From the NCBI RefSeq assembly GCF_003945595.2, contig NW_024104303.1, forward strand, positions 2,225,415-2,289,414: a stretch of 64,000 nt of DNA, in the 5' to 3' direction. The notes under the pieces were generated by a model. The model was not told the origin of the DNA, did no database searches, and worked only from the letters and a program-made list of their open reading frames with translations. Source of the stretch: Pipra filicauda (lineage: Eukaryota > Chordata > Aves > Passeriformes > Pipridae). The translations under genes and the position numbers were made by a program. Of the stretch, positions 13,031 to 26,765 are shown one piece after another (within the stretch, counting starts at the first letter, position 1; each line of letters opens with the position of its first letter).

Positions 13031-16000
13031 ACGATTGCAAGGGAAATAAATAAATAAATGCAATATATAGAGAACAAGGAAGTGAATAATTGTGAGAGGA
13101 AGGGACCACAGAGAAGAGACTCCCCTACCTTCTGTGCAGAATTTGGTTTACAATCTTTTCAAAGGCTTTCTGGCAAGTTCAGGAAAGAATTTTGGGTTGT
13201 GGGTTTTTTTCAAGAGGAAAGAATAATGCCTCTTCCTCGGCATTACTTTTGGTTTTTTTTGGTCTGATTGTTGATTTAGGTGTATTTAATTTATTAAGAG
13301 ATCAAAAGATCAGTTGAAACAAGGAAAAGACTTCCCATTTACCACCCACACTCAGCACAAAATAAAACTGCTTTTATATAAATGGTGTTTTACCACTCAA
13401 AGACTGAAGAATGCTTCAAGGAATGACACAGGTTGGGGGTTTTTTACTTCTCTGTTTTTCCGAGGTTCATGATGTCTGGATATTTTACAGCTTATTCTGC
13501 CACAGATTTTGAGTCTGCACATTCTTTTTGTCCTCAAGTGTCTCTTCGCAATCATGCTTTTTCAAAATATGTAAACACTCCTTAGTTCTAGGGAGTTACT
13601 CAAAAATGTGCCTGTTTTGAGCTAGTCCAGCTGCTGCAGCCTTCCAGACCTCTCTCCTGTTTGCTTACAATGAGGTCTGATTTTGAGCCACAGCTAGATG
13701 CTAGCAAGTGACAATTATTTTGTTTAGAAATTCTCATCTCAGGGGAAATGTCAATAATGTATATCTGTCCCTACAGCTAATTCAATATGCTGCATGAAAG
13801 CTGGCTGCCTCTATAGTGTTTCTTCAACAGACACATCAGAAAAACAGATTTTCCTGAGCTGGGCTGGGTTAAGGATTTGAAAAAGTGACTGACCTTTGTT
13901 TTGTTTTTGAAACATCATTTCTACATCTTTACATGAACATGCTTAGGGGTGAGCTGTTGTTCAGTCTTTAGATCATCTGTCCTTTCTCATCTGTGGCCCT
14001 GATACCCTCAGAACTGTCAGTGGCAACAGGGCTGGGATGAGAAGTGCTCAACATGGGACAGATGCAGGGGCAGGAGGAGCAGAGGTCTGTCAAAAGGCTC
14101 AGTTATGGTCCAGCTCTGGCCAGCACAGATTTGTACCAACCTACTGCTATCAGCAATGCCCTTTGGACTCCTGAGCCCCAAGTGCGACAGTGCCAACCAC
14201 TCATTTTGGAGGTGGCCAACACACTGGGAAGGAGAAGGAAGTTCCCAGTCCACGCTTGAGGAAGTGAAGGGTGAAATTGTGCTCCTGTGGACAGCTGCAG
14301 ACATCTGATTCTTGGTATTACTTTTACTTGTTGCTCTTTTTTTCTTCCCACATCACTTATTTTACCTCAAATGTCCAGGTGGGGACAGCCCCCCAGGGAT
14401 AAAAAGTACCTGGCACACAGGAGCCCAGCAGCAAACTGAGATTTTTTGTGTTGTTGGTCAAAGCGTCTTATGCTTATGAGCAGGGATGGTGATGGTGCCA
14501 GTCTGGGAAACAACAACGTGGCATGCCCATGCCTTGTTTCCTTCCTTGTTCAGGAGAGAGAGAGAGACATCTTTCATGTTTTGGAGGAGGAAAAGTCATT
14601 CTGAGACCACAGGTGCAGTGTGGGAGGGCTGCTTCGGGTGGGCTGACAGCTCTTCAGGAATGGAGGGCAGCCCTGTGGCAGGGGAGGGCTGGGGCATCTG
14701 GTCATGACCACGTCAAGCTGGCACAGACCCATGGCAGTGGGGGAGCTTGCTGGAAATGGCAGGTGCTGCTGGTTCAGAAGCACAAGTCTTTCTTGTGGAT
14801 TCATTTCTCAAAAACATAGCTAGGGATTGGGAGATGGGGGGTAGGGAAAAAAGAAAAAGCCTGCATATTTTCTGTACAGTGGAAAACCTGTTTTTCATTC
14901 CAAATGCTTAAAAGCACAAGCCATTCACACCTGGTCTTCCAGAGGGAATGCACAGGAAAGTAAAGCAGGAACTGGGGCCCTTGACTGTTAGACCTCCTTT
15001 CTTGTCAGCTGGACATATGCATAGTCTGTGTTACAATGTCTGGTTTTTCATCTGAGAACATCAGACATGTTTAATGACTTATTCTAAGTGCACACAGAAA
15101 GCACAATTGCTACGCAGGCAATGATTTTGCTTAGGCAAACTCCATGAAAACTTGCAGGATTAGAAGACTTTCACTTTAAAGGGGGTATTTTTGGTTTCTA
15201 TTTTATATTTCTGTGCATAATACCGACAAATACTGGGCAGCATTACTTTATTTTTTTCTAAGTAGAACATACCCTGAACCTAAGTAAGTGTTCAAAAATC
15301 CCGAAAAAGCACAAAAAGCAACTAGAAAGGGAGAAATTACAATTTATTTTTTTTATCACCATCCATAGACGACAGCTTCCTTTTTTGGAACCAACCGTGT
15401 TAACCTAGCTGCTACAGGATTACTGTCCTTGAAAACTGCCAGCTTCTGAACCTGACCTGCACCCTGTGAGCTCACGGAAGGGAACATCAGGGAGGTTTTG
15501 TTCACCCTCACGATTCTCTGCCTTGCCATGGCTATGGCAGTGTAGAGGGCAGCAAGGACCAAAGGGACTACAGAAGGGAAGAGGAACTCTTGTCTTTTCT
15601 TGTCTTTCTGGAATGTGAAGTCAACCCAGGTGGGCAGCTGTGCCAGGGAGCTTTACCAGGAGGAGCAGCCACAGGTGAGCCACAGGGCCATGTTGCAAGA
15701 GGAACAGGACAAAAAAATGTTTGCAAGTAGTTCTGTGAAATAGAACCAGGCTGGACTACACTCTTTCCTGCCTCTAGCACTTTACAAAGAGGTGAAATCT
15801 CTGTGGGGATACAGCAGAACAGCACTAAATTGCGGTTGAAGGAATTATATGGCTATAATGGACCCATAAAGAGGTTTATAAGGACTGCAGACCTGGTCCA
15901 GAGAGCAAGGATATAAATTTTTTCTGGAATGAGGCTTCTTGTCAGGAGGCATCATGGTGCTCCACAATGAACTCAGGATGCGCTCCCCTGCACTGTCCTT

Positions 16001-18828
16001 AAATTATGCTCCGTGATTATAACTCAGCTAAAAAGGATGTGTCAAATAACATACATGGCTCTGACAGTATTGAGAGGGTCTTCCCAAGAGTGTGGAAAAA
16101 ATGGCACCCTGATGGCCCCGTTGCCTCTCCAGTAGCTCCCGAACAGTGAACATATCTGGATTGCATTGCCTGACCAGAAGGTTGACTGGCAGCAGAATCC
16201 ATTCCACAGCAGATGCTGTGCATCAGGATGTGTGTATCCTGCGCATAGAAGCAGAGCGTGGGATTTTCTTTCTCTCTAGCATTTGAATAGCATTTTGAAA
16301 GTTTCTTGCAGCACAGCTATAGCCAAGCTAGATGTTTTATTAGTGAGCAGACACCAGGCAGTGGTTTTAAAAAAAAAATCTAAGCCATCTGTGCAAAATT
16401 CAAGTTCTTGCTTTTTCTACTCATGTTCCAGTGAGAACAGTGGTATAAAAGGAAGTCTTTGTAACATAGTTGAGTTTTTTTTCTCTTGATGTTAGTGCTC
16501 TGTTCCTTTACTTGCAAGGCTAGCATTTCCCCAAAACACTTGCATAGCTGAAGAAGCATGAAGTTTTGTTGGAATAATTTGGCTGAAAGTCAATAAGACT
16601 TTTTTTCACAAGTGCCTTAAGTCACTGACAAATGTGTCTGCTTTCATTTTGCTAAGTCTGATGTAAGAGACGCAACTCAGCTTGTGTCAAGATATCTGTG
16701 CTAGTCTACCATTGCTTGTGCTAGTCCAGGTAAACCTGGTTCAGGAACTAAAAGAAACTGCACTAGTAAAAGGCACCTTTGTTGCAGTATCTTGTATTAC
16801 TGTCTAAAGGTGCAACCATTGAAGGAAAAATATCACATCCAGTCCAGCATGCACCAGTGAAATTTTTCTGATGTAGGCCGTGGACTCCTAAGTAGCTCAG
16901 ACACTTTTGAAAATATTGCTCTTCATCCAAATAAAGTAAAAGAGCAGCCAATATTTGGAGTAAGTGGCTTTGCTAGTAATGTTCCTTAATGCAACCTCCC
17001 ACACGCTTCACCTTCAGTGAGTAACTCCATAACTGAAAAGTCTGGAGACAGTCCAAACAAAACAGTGTGTTTTCCATTAAAAGTAGAAAAAAATTACACA
17101 GCATATAAATTTACTATGAAGCCATGTTGTTTCATATGAACTAACAGTGACATGCGTGTGATTTTAATAAAGGAAACCATGATTTCATTAGTTAACACTG
17201 TGTGTAAGTCAAGCATACAATGAAAAACAAAGCAGATACAGTCATTCATCAAAGAATTGTTCATCAATAAATCTGCATGAACCTTTGCAATCACACTGCC
17301 AGTCTGGGTGGTCTTCTGCCTCCTCCTTCTTCCCTAACCGTGCCCAGGCCATTCACAGTTGGATTTGCCCCCAGAGTCAGCAGTGGAGCACTGTGCTGAG
17401 AAGGGCTGTGGTTGTGGTCCTGGTGCATGCCCCTCTCCTGGGGGCACAAGGCCATCACATCATACAATGCAGTCACCGTACCATCCTGTGCCTTCCTTTC
17501 TGGTCCTGTCTCTAACCCAGAGGCGCTGGATGCAGTCAACAAACGCAAGGAATAATGATATAAAGAAAAAGAAAAAAAAAAGAGGAAATATGGTCAGCCT
17601 AATAAAATATTGTGCAAAGACTCCAGAGAGAGAAATTATGTCTGGCTCTACCACAGGTTGTATACAACTCGGCAATTAGCCTTCGGTATCTAAGGTTTCC
17701 ATTACAGTAAAGGGTTTGTGCCCTCTGCTTCCTTTCCACCATGATACGGGAAATACCTCTTTGTAATGTGTTTTTGCAGAACCCAGAGCAATAAATGAAC
17801 ATGTTCATGGGAAAGTATTTACACCAGCAAATGAGACCATTTCTGGATCAGGACTTAAGACTCCCTCAGTTAAACAACTCAGTCACCCGGCTGAGTGGGT
17901 GTCAACTCAGGCGTGAACTGGTTAGTAATCTATTTACCTCATTCTTCTAGAAGAGTTTAAACAGGAAAGAGGGAATTACATAGGAATGCAGTTGGAGAAC
18001 AAAATCTAGTAATGAAGGAAGAAAGCAAAATATATGTTCAATGATTATAAACTAAGAGGAGAATTTGAGAAAAAAAGGTAAAAGTAAAGGATTAGATGTA
18101 AAGGTGAAAAACTCTGTAGGACTGGAGATGAGGAAGCGATCACAGGACCTGCTGAAAAGTAGGATGCTGAAGTAGTGTCCATCAGGAAACAGCTATGTTT
18201 CCTGAAAACCTGGAAGGCTTAAGTTAGTCAGCAGGTTTATCACTTAAACAAATCCAGACCCCTACAGCTGCTGAGGAGGGTTATGGAAAATCAGTGGGAC
18301 CATGTGGTCATGTGGAGTGCTGTTAAAGGGAAGCCTGTGGTGCTCTGGAGGAGAGAGGAGGGAATGGGCTTTGCCAGAAAAACAGGGAGTAGAGCCATTC
18401 AGCTTCAAATATAACTAAAACACAGATCAGCATTTGTTGGAGCAGACTTAGTTAACAAGCAATCCTTTATGGAGGATCTTGGCTGGAACCTACAGCATCA
18501 AACTCACTAGTGGGTGAGATGGCTGTTGGATGACAGCATGAATCTGCAACACTGTGGAAAAATAGGACCTGAATTTTCCCTGGTTTTCTCTCCTGGGTTT
18601 ATGGTCCTTTCAGGCACAGTAATTCTCCAGGGCCAACTAAGAATTTTCATTCACAAATATGAGGGTGAAATGTCTAACCCAAGGAAGAGAAGAGCTCTGG
18701 TGAGCATGTTGAACTGACCCTCTGTGGGCCAGCTGCAAGCTCACTGGGGCTGATTTCCATCACATTGTGTGCAGGATAGAGCCCAAGCCATCTAGCTGCC
18801 AGCCCCTCTGTTTCCTGTTGTGTTGAGT
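13031..18828. other. intergenic, no gene found
   Basis: No supported gene is visible. A GC-richer stretch at about 14020-14800 carries overlapping open frames on both strands up to 98 codons, none with a recognisable domain. The minus frame 15356-15562 ends just before an A-rich AATAAA-containing run, but I could not match it to a family. Direct copies of CAACTCAG at about 17875 and 17908 flank a short hairpin (ACTCAG/CTGAGT). Confidence 0.55.
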
Positions 18829-19718
18829 TCAGCTGGACTTACTTCTTTCCTCCCCTTTGTGACAGATAGAAATGTGTTCCTTGCTTTCCTCACCATAGCC
18901 AAGGCCATGGCCACAGCTATGTTTTGCTGAAACATTCAACCTGACACTCTCCTGCCAAATTTTATTGTAACAGTCAAGTTCAGAAAGAAGGTAGTATAGT
19001 TGCTCAAAATCGGCCTCACGGCAGTGCTCATGTCTCTCTGTAGAGACAGACAGAATGGATTTTCCCTTGAAAGTGCACACAACTGAAATGGGAACGGGGC
19101 ATCCAAGAGACACAAGGTTAGTACTATTGGAAGGAGTTGCCTTCCAGCAAAACTGAAGTTATGGAGTTCTAATGGTCTCAGGACACATGAAAGCCTTCTC
19201 ATTTGTTTTGCAGGATCACTGAGTTCAGGGGCCTGCTGCCTTTTCCCAGGCCAGTAAAGGTGATGGAAAGGAAGTCCTGCTGACTTCAGAGACTTTTGGG
19301 TGGGAGCATCCCTGCCATAGAGGGAAGCATGAGTCTCACCAATGGTCCCAGGGGCTGAAGCCAGCACAGAGTTTACCAGAGTGCCCAACACCATGCCTCC
19401 AGATGGGACATTCAGGATGTTCAGGATGTCGCTACCCACTCAGTCCTTGGACATCTCCTTGGAGGCAGAAAACAAGGTGCCACACCAGGTGTTTAACTGG
19501 AATGCACAATGCCAGCCATTTTTGTCCACTTTATAAGAGCAGTTGTCCATTAGAGCGAACAAATGCTTTTCAGAGGGGCCAGTGGCCATTCTTAGGAAGG
19601 AAGCAGTATTTCTCTTTCGTGAAGTCTCCATCAGGTTTGCTGCAATGTTCGGTGCACTGGTGGGAACTACTTCTATAATAGGATCATTTACTTGTTTGTG
19701 CGGTTTTGCAGATGGCAT
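18829..19718 (-). pseudogene. unidentified degraded coding-like segment
   Basis: On the minus strand a frame open from 19718 continues through one TGA (19440-19442) to about 18936, together about 260 codons. A second frame takes over across 19113-18829. The first part is hydrophilic, with several cysteines and tryptophans (NGWHCAFQLNTWC). After the TGA comes a small-residue, hydrophobic stretch (PSGGMVLGTLVNSVLASAPG). The later frame includes CREADFEQLYYLLSELDCY, a plausible globular composition. I infer a decayed coding sequence with a nonsense change and a frameshift. I do not recognise the family. A retroviral envelope remnant or a retrocopied host gene are both possible, and a chance long frame is not excluded. 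No flanking LTRs were recognised. Confidence 0.3.
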
Positions 19719-20485
19719 ACTCTGGAAAAATCAATTGTCACAGGTTTAAATTCTTACTAAAATAGATCCTCTAAACTGTTTACAGAACCGTACTAGATGA
19801 AATACAGAAAGTGGTGTTGGTATCTTCCATACAATTACGATCTTGTCTCATTTCTCTGTAAATGCCAGACAATCCTACTGCAATCAGAAAATCAACTCCA
19901 GATGTGTGTCTGTAAGACCAAGATCAAAGCCTGGACACTGCTTCTACTCTTTTTCAACTGGGAGTTAAACCTGTCTTTGATGTAATCTCTGAAAACTCAT
20001 AAAAATAAAAATGAAGACTGAAGTTCATACTAATATTCAGCAAAGTTTTCCTGTGCCAAGGACTGGTATTATGTCTCTGAGCTAGTGATCAGGGCATGGA
20101 AGGCTACAAGCATGGCTGTGGGTCACTGATAGTAGTTGGGTGAGCGTTGGCCTGGAACCTGAATTTCCTACTGTCCTAATCATTAGCCTCATAATACATC
20201 TGCTTTTTTTTTTTTTAACATAAAGACGAAGTCTGTAGTTTGAAATCATACTGATGCAGTGGCGGAGATTTCCAAGGAAAAGCTTTCCACATTATTTTAG
20301 ATAGAATTAGTGTTAATGACGGGGAAAAATTTAACTTGTTCCCAACCAGTCAGAATCCTAAACCAACACTGCAAATGTGTTTCAGAGAAACATTCCCACC
20401 CTACTTCAGAATCTGCTACAAAACTGCCACTGCAAATTGTGGGCCATTCATAGCATACATGTTTATGAGACTTTCAGAGTCAGGA

Positions 20486-20509
20486 GTAAGTAAGTAAGTA
20501 AGTAAGTAA
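20486..20509. repeat. (GTAA)n microsatellite
   Basis: Six perfect copies of GTAA occur in tandem. No function is implied. Confidence 0.95.
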
Positions 20510-23500
20510 ATGTTCTGGTTGTCAAAAAATTAGAGCTCTGAAATCAGGTAGTGATCTACATTCAGTGGGGGTAATGCCTGTTCCCTGGTACATTATCCTG
20601 TCTGAGAAAGCAAGCGTGCATGTTTGGAGACCCAGTAGTATGGTAGCACCCTTGGCAAGAGACAGAGATATTGTCAATATTATCAAAGGTAGGTTTCAGA
20701 GTGAGTGGATCAACCTGCTTTTCCTGCAATTGTTTTTAAATAGTGTCAGACATTTAAAAATCCATGTTCCTGGAAGCTAACTACTGAAATGCATTTACTT
20801 TTCAATTTTTAAAAGGTGTTTCACTATCCATTATTCTTCTAGAAATTGAAAGAATAGCTGAGGACAACACTAATTTACCATTTAGTTTGATATTCACCCT
20901 TTTTACATGCTACATCGTCAGGTATCCAGCTACAATAAATTTTATACTGGTATACACTGGTTTTCTTTAGAGTATTTATTTTTCAGTAAATAAGTTGGTG
21001 TTCAAAAGCAAGGGGAAAAGAAGGACTACCAGAAATACAAGTGCAGTGTTTGACATGTAAGTTTGTTCTTCACCTCCAGTTTGACTATGTGGTGAGTTGT
21101 TCTCAGGAGGAGTTTCCAAAGTTTGTACATCTGCTGAAGGGCAACTCACTCCCTTGTGCAAAAATCCTCACTGGGTCGTGATGTTTGTTATAAACAGAGG
21201 TCATGGGATGGTGCAGAGAGAGGAAAGCTTAGGGAATGTACAGGAGACTGGCTGAAAGATGCTTTTGGCATGTGCTCTTTTGGCCAAAGGGATGATCTTA
21301 ATCAGATGAAGAATGCTCACAGCTCAGGGCATGAAGATGAGCTGTCTTCAGAAAATACCTAGAATTTCTGACCTCCAAGAATTATTTCGGGGAGTTAGAA
21401 GGAAGGTCCCAGTATATCACCAGCCCTTAAAAATCCCAGAAAGTGCCTCTCCCATCTCCAACTGCAGCAGGAGGGCTGAGGAGATGGACCTACTCTGTGA
21501 TGACTTGCCTGCAGCAAACTCTGAAGCAGAAAAACAGCAAACTCTGACAGACTAAACAGAAATAACACAGTTGAACGAGGGTGGGCTGCTGGAGGTCTTT
21601 TCAGAAATGATCCATCATACATTAGCGCAGACACATCAGGAGAGCTGACTGCATTTCCTATTATTTTGTGCATAAGCACTAGTAGTTGATGTGGTAAGAG
21701 TAGAAATGAACTGAATGATGACTGTGGGCAAGGTGTGTCATTACAACATTCAGACTATGGAGAGGTGTTAACGGCAGGAAGGGGAAATTCTTGGGAAAAA
21801 GAAGTGCAGGAGCCTGTAAGGAAGAAATGGAAACTGAAAGTAGAGCCCACATAGATGGAGGATTTTTCTCTCTAATACGGGCAATGGTGTCTCTACAAAG
21901 TGTTTTGAGAACTATTGCTTTGGATATTCCAATCCAGTGCACACACTGTTTGCACCCAGGCAAATATCTCTCTCATACAGTTGTTTAAAACAACTTCCCG
22001 TGATTTCACAGGTGTCTTTCTCCACAGGATTTGGCACTACCTTGTCTCTGAAATAGGTGCTAAAATTCCACTACAAGAGAGGAAAACAGCAAAACCAGCA
22101 AAAAGAATTTTTGTGTGTTTGTTTACAGTATCATTTATCACTACTTTAGGATGGAAATAGCTTTTAAGTCCTATGCTGACAAAACCCAAACACTAGTGGT
22201 CAGGAAATGCTTGTGAACCCAACTGAAATCTGAGCTTCCAGCAGACCTAAGAGGGGGAAAGGCAGGCAGGCATCTGTCCTGAGGCACCTGAGAGATAAAA
22301 AGAAACAACAATGCAGCAAGTAGAAAATGCCATCATCTTCTACTGAGAAATCTTTGGACCCCAGAGGACCCTAAAGCACTTAAAAACCATCTGCCTCAGT
22401 GCCAACCCCCCAGGATGGTAATGACTGCAGATCTTGGAGAAACAGACCAAGCCTTGTGTGTAGGAGGATCCACAGCTGTTGTCTCTCTGGTGAAATAGGA
22501 ATATGGAAATCCACTGACATTGCATACCTTAGCTCTGTGTCCGGAAGAGGCAGATTAATCATCTAGTCTATCTTCTAAACTATCTTAAAGTGAATCAAAA
22601 CATGTGCTCCTGAGGAAACTGCACAAAGCATTATAGGCATGTGAGCTGTGCTGTAAAAAACTATCCTAGTATTTGGGGCTTCTCACATTAACAAGTCTCT
22701 TCCTGCAGCTGGAAAATACATATTTCAGCAATGTGATGGCCAAGGGATTATTGGAAATTCTTGTGGGATGGATTCTTGCAAGAAGGAGTGTTATTAAGCG
22801 ACCTTTCTCTCATAAAAGTCTAGAGGTGATCTGGAAAAATCTAACTGCGTGGAAAAACTCCAGGGTGCAGAATTGTCTTCCTTAAAAACAGAGGAGAATT
22901 CCTCATTTTCCGCCAGCTAGAGATGCTGATTGCTTCAGCTCTGTTGCCACAAAACAGGGCTCTTTCCTCTCCACCACTCCTTCCCCTCATCCTTCTTTGA
23001 CCATGCTCCCCGTTTTCCAAATGCTTCCTGACTCTGCTCTGCCTTCAGTTCTACTCCCTGTTACATTACTTGCTTTGACCAGTGCTCCTTCAGGTTACTT
23101 TCCACTAGCAAATTTCTTCTATTTCTGGGTCATGCCATCTGCAAGAGCAGGACCTGAAGATGAAGCAATACTCAATATTTCTGACTTTCAGAACTTTCAC
23201 TTAAGGGACACATTTCTCCATTTTGAGTTCAACTCTTAGTCTTGTGAAAAAAAAAAAAAATCAGCTGTAGCTCTGGATGTTCCAAGCACAGTTCTTCAGG
23301 AACATTCAGTCTCAGCATTTCTTTGTGTCCAAGTGTTGTGAGAAGAGCAGAAGCAGTTTACACCATCTAGGAAGAAACACAGCTGCAGAAGGTTGACTTC
23401 CCATGACAGCTCTCAACAAATTAGCTGCTCTTGTCTATCTGAAAACATGCTTATATTGCTATCTTACTCTCTTCTCTCTCTCCCTGGCCTCCTGTTTCCC

Positions 23501-26500
23501 CCATCTGTTGCATGTTGTCATAGATACGGGGCAAAAATATCCTGTTTCCTGAATGCTTCTGCAGCATCTAGTACCATGAAGTCCTAACTTTACAGAGAGC
23601 CCTTGGATACCACTGAGATTTTTGCAGCAAATTTATATCTCTTACGTTAGGGTAAAAGGATATGTTTTGAGGATTTGTTCCAGCAGGAAGAAAAAAAGTT
23701 TGGAGTTTTGCACATGTGTAATGATCATAGCAAAATTATGCTATTTTTTATCCTAAATAAGCCCACCTCACAGAAAGAAGTATCTGGGAGCCTCTTGTAT
23801 GCCTGTCCTTGCATGTTAAAGTGAGACAAAAATCCTGCTGTCAGAGAAATGGCACGCTAAACTCATGAGCTATGTACTCAGTGGTTTGGAGTGTCACATG
23901 TGAGGTTGCTAAGCTCTTTAAAATGCTTTTGAACAAATAGACAGTTACTCCTCCAAGGACTCTGATTCAATTATAAAACTGTCTTTTGGACCAGTGAATA
24001 TATGAATAAGGCAAGATGTTTTCTGCTGTTCTCTGGATTCCACAACTTGAAATAATCTTGCTGGAAAAACTAAGTCACGACTGTGGGGAGCAGGTAATGT
24101 GAGTTTGGGAAGATAGATGATAGATGTGTAATTCCTGGCCGTTTTTTCCCCACAGTAGTCTGTTCATTTTGTTGGTGCACATTAGAATTTCTCCCTTTTG
24201 TATTGCTTAAGCTTTCCTCTTCTGTAGCTGCATGCTACTAACAAAGATGCTGCAGCCTCAGAAAAAATAGCTGCATAAATGGTAATATAAACATCCCCCA
24301 TTTATCAGATTCATTTGACTGTCTGTGACAGCCAGTTGTACTGGTTTTAGTGGAACTGAAAGAACAACTAACTGTGACCTGGGCAAGGAATCTCAGCTTG
24401 TCCATGTTGTAGGAGTGGAGTCACTCCTGTAGTCAAAGGCAGAAGAGTGGCTGTGTGCACACAGTGACTGTTCAAATAATAGGGAAAGTCTGAGGATTAC
24501 TTCATAAAATTCATTCAAGACTGTTCCCAGCCCACTTCCTATCAGCAGCCTGGTTAATGAATCAAAATGCTTTGAGCTAGTAACTGTTTTCCATGAAACT
24601 GTTCTGGGATGAATTTTTGGCTAGTCACAGAGGCCCTTTGGTCAGAAATAAATTTTCTGAGCAAAGAACTGGTATGGGAATTTTATCACGTTGCAGTGGT
24701 ACAAACATATGCAAAGATGAAAAATCTTTCCCAAAGTGACTCTAAATAAGGGAAAGAGTAAAATTACCTCATACCAAATCACTCCTTACAGTCACATGCC
24801 TTGAAATTAAAACTATAGGAAATCATTAGCAGGTTTGGTAATAACCCCTATTACTTTTAATGAAAAACTGCTGCAGAGCTACAACCACAATTCATATTAA
24901 TCAGCACAGCCCCATCAAAGTCACTCTTCAGTTTCTGAAACCCAAGGTTCTATCCTGGAGAAGACCACTGGAAAGACAAGTCACCTTATCCTATGTCGTC
25001 CTAATAGCATTAGATCCATTCTACAGGTCTCTCTAAATATCTAACAAGACAGGAAGGGCACCATACACTGCAGAACAATTTCACTCGTAACTCACATGGA
25101 AGTTATGCTGGAAAAGATTCATTATAGGTTAATGCAAGTTTTCAAATGTTTCATGCTTAATGTGTGTAGGATTTCAAGTAACTGAAATAAATTATGGCCA
25201 GAGACAACTGATTGCCCTTTGGGCTCCTTAAAAATTGGTTAGCTGTCACTAAGGTAATCTTTAAGCACCAATTAATAAACTTTTTTCAGTTATTTGTATA
25301 AAAACCTCCATGAAAACTGTGACAAATATTTAATTTCTAAGCCTTCTTAATCTGCAAAAGACCTGATTTTGCAACAAATAGTTGCTGTTCCTACTTATCT
25401 GGAGCTCATGGTGTGATTCACTGATTTCAAAGGAGCTGTTCTCCAAGTAAAATAAAACTTACACTGATGAAAGAAGGCAGAATCTATCTCACAACCCCTG
25501 TTATTTTAAAAAAGGATTCTTTTTTTTCATAAAGAAGGGGAAAATTGGCTGCAGATTCATGGGGAGATAGCAAGTATGAGACGTTTTCAGACAGTTGCAA
25601 TGCAGAAGTCAGAGCCAGGATGGGTGAGGCACTGTGCCTGCCAGGCACATAGGCAGCAACAGATATACACTCCTCCAGATGACAAAAACACCTGTCTTGG
25701 CCTTGGAAAATGCATCTGTACTCTGACTAACTCATTAAACCTACCCTGCCTTGCCCTTACTGATCTGCAGTAAAGTAAAAGCAGCCTGTTCGCTGTTACA
25801 GAAGGAAAGAACATAAAAGAAGGCAACAAGGTAGTTTTAATAACTTGGCTCACAAAGATAGGAAAAACCCCATCACACAATTAGAAAGTCAGATTTTCTG
25901 CACATCAGTTCGGATTATTAGAAAACACTCTGTGGAAACCTCATGAAGAGGTGTTTTGGAGTAAACTAGTTTCCAAATTTTTCTCCACACAGCTGGGTGC
26001 ACTACAATTTTTTAAGGACTAACCATCCTGAATTACCACAGCAAAGTACCAAGGATGCAGCTGGATAGGGAGGACCTTCAGAGACTCACTGTGACAAGGG
26101 AGGGGTTAACAGCAAATGTTGGTATGAGGGCTGAAAACTGGGGGGAGAAGTGTTCTTGCTTTTTGGGGAGCATGAAAGAGAAGGGCTTTTCCCCCAACTT
26201 GTGATCAGCTGTAGGCTGAAGAGAGGAGCTCCTGTTTTGCCATATTGCTTTTTCTTAGTTAAATTGCTCTTGAGAAAGGTGTTGAGTTTTCTTTCCTTCT
26301 GTTTACTTCCGCTTTGTTTATAGTCCCTTTCATAAAAGCCCGGGAGCACTGGGTGGGGGCATTGCTGTGGAGTGGTCCCGCAGCTGCACACCATGGCTTT
26401 TCTCAAGTTCTGCATACAGCATGGCACTGTTTTGGTTTTTTTCAGCTGCACCCTGCTTTTCATCCCCTCTCTGCTCATGAATCCCTCCACTATGTGTCAC

Positions 26501-26699
26501 TCATGATCCACAGCTGGGCAGTTTGTGCATCCCAACCTTGAAAATTAAGCCTCTGACATGTTGGCTTCACATTGTCCCTGTCCAATTCCTGCAGCCCCAA
26601 GTGATCACATGTCACCCTTCAGTCCACGGGCTTTTAATGGACCAGCATCTGGAAATCATGGGATATACGAGACCATTAGCTTCCATGTTGGGTTTTGCT

Positions 26700-26765
26700 G
26701 TATTTTGGTTTGGATTGGTTTGGTTTGATTTTATTTTTGGTTTTTTGGAGAGTTTTTTTTGCCAG
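26700..26765. repeat. G/T-rich low-complexity tract
   Basis: The plus strand is built almost only of T and G (TTTGG-like units) across about 65 bases. It is the strand complement of the A/C-rich tracts found elsewhere in the window. Confidence 0.75.

Noticed and set aside
15356..15562. 68-codon minus frame ending just before an A-rich AATAAA run, like a retrocopied mRNA end
   Set aside because: I could not match the protein to any family, and the A-rich run is short; chance is as likely.
18936..19718. Calling this segment a named retroviral envelope gene
   Set aside because: No diagnostic motif or flanking LTR was recognised; it is kept only as an unidentified degraded segment.
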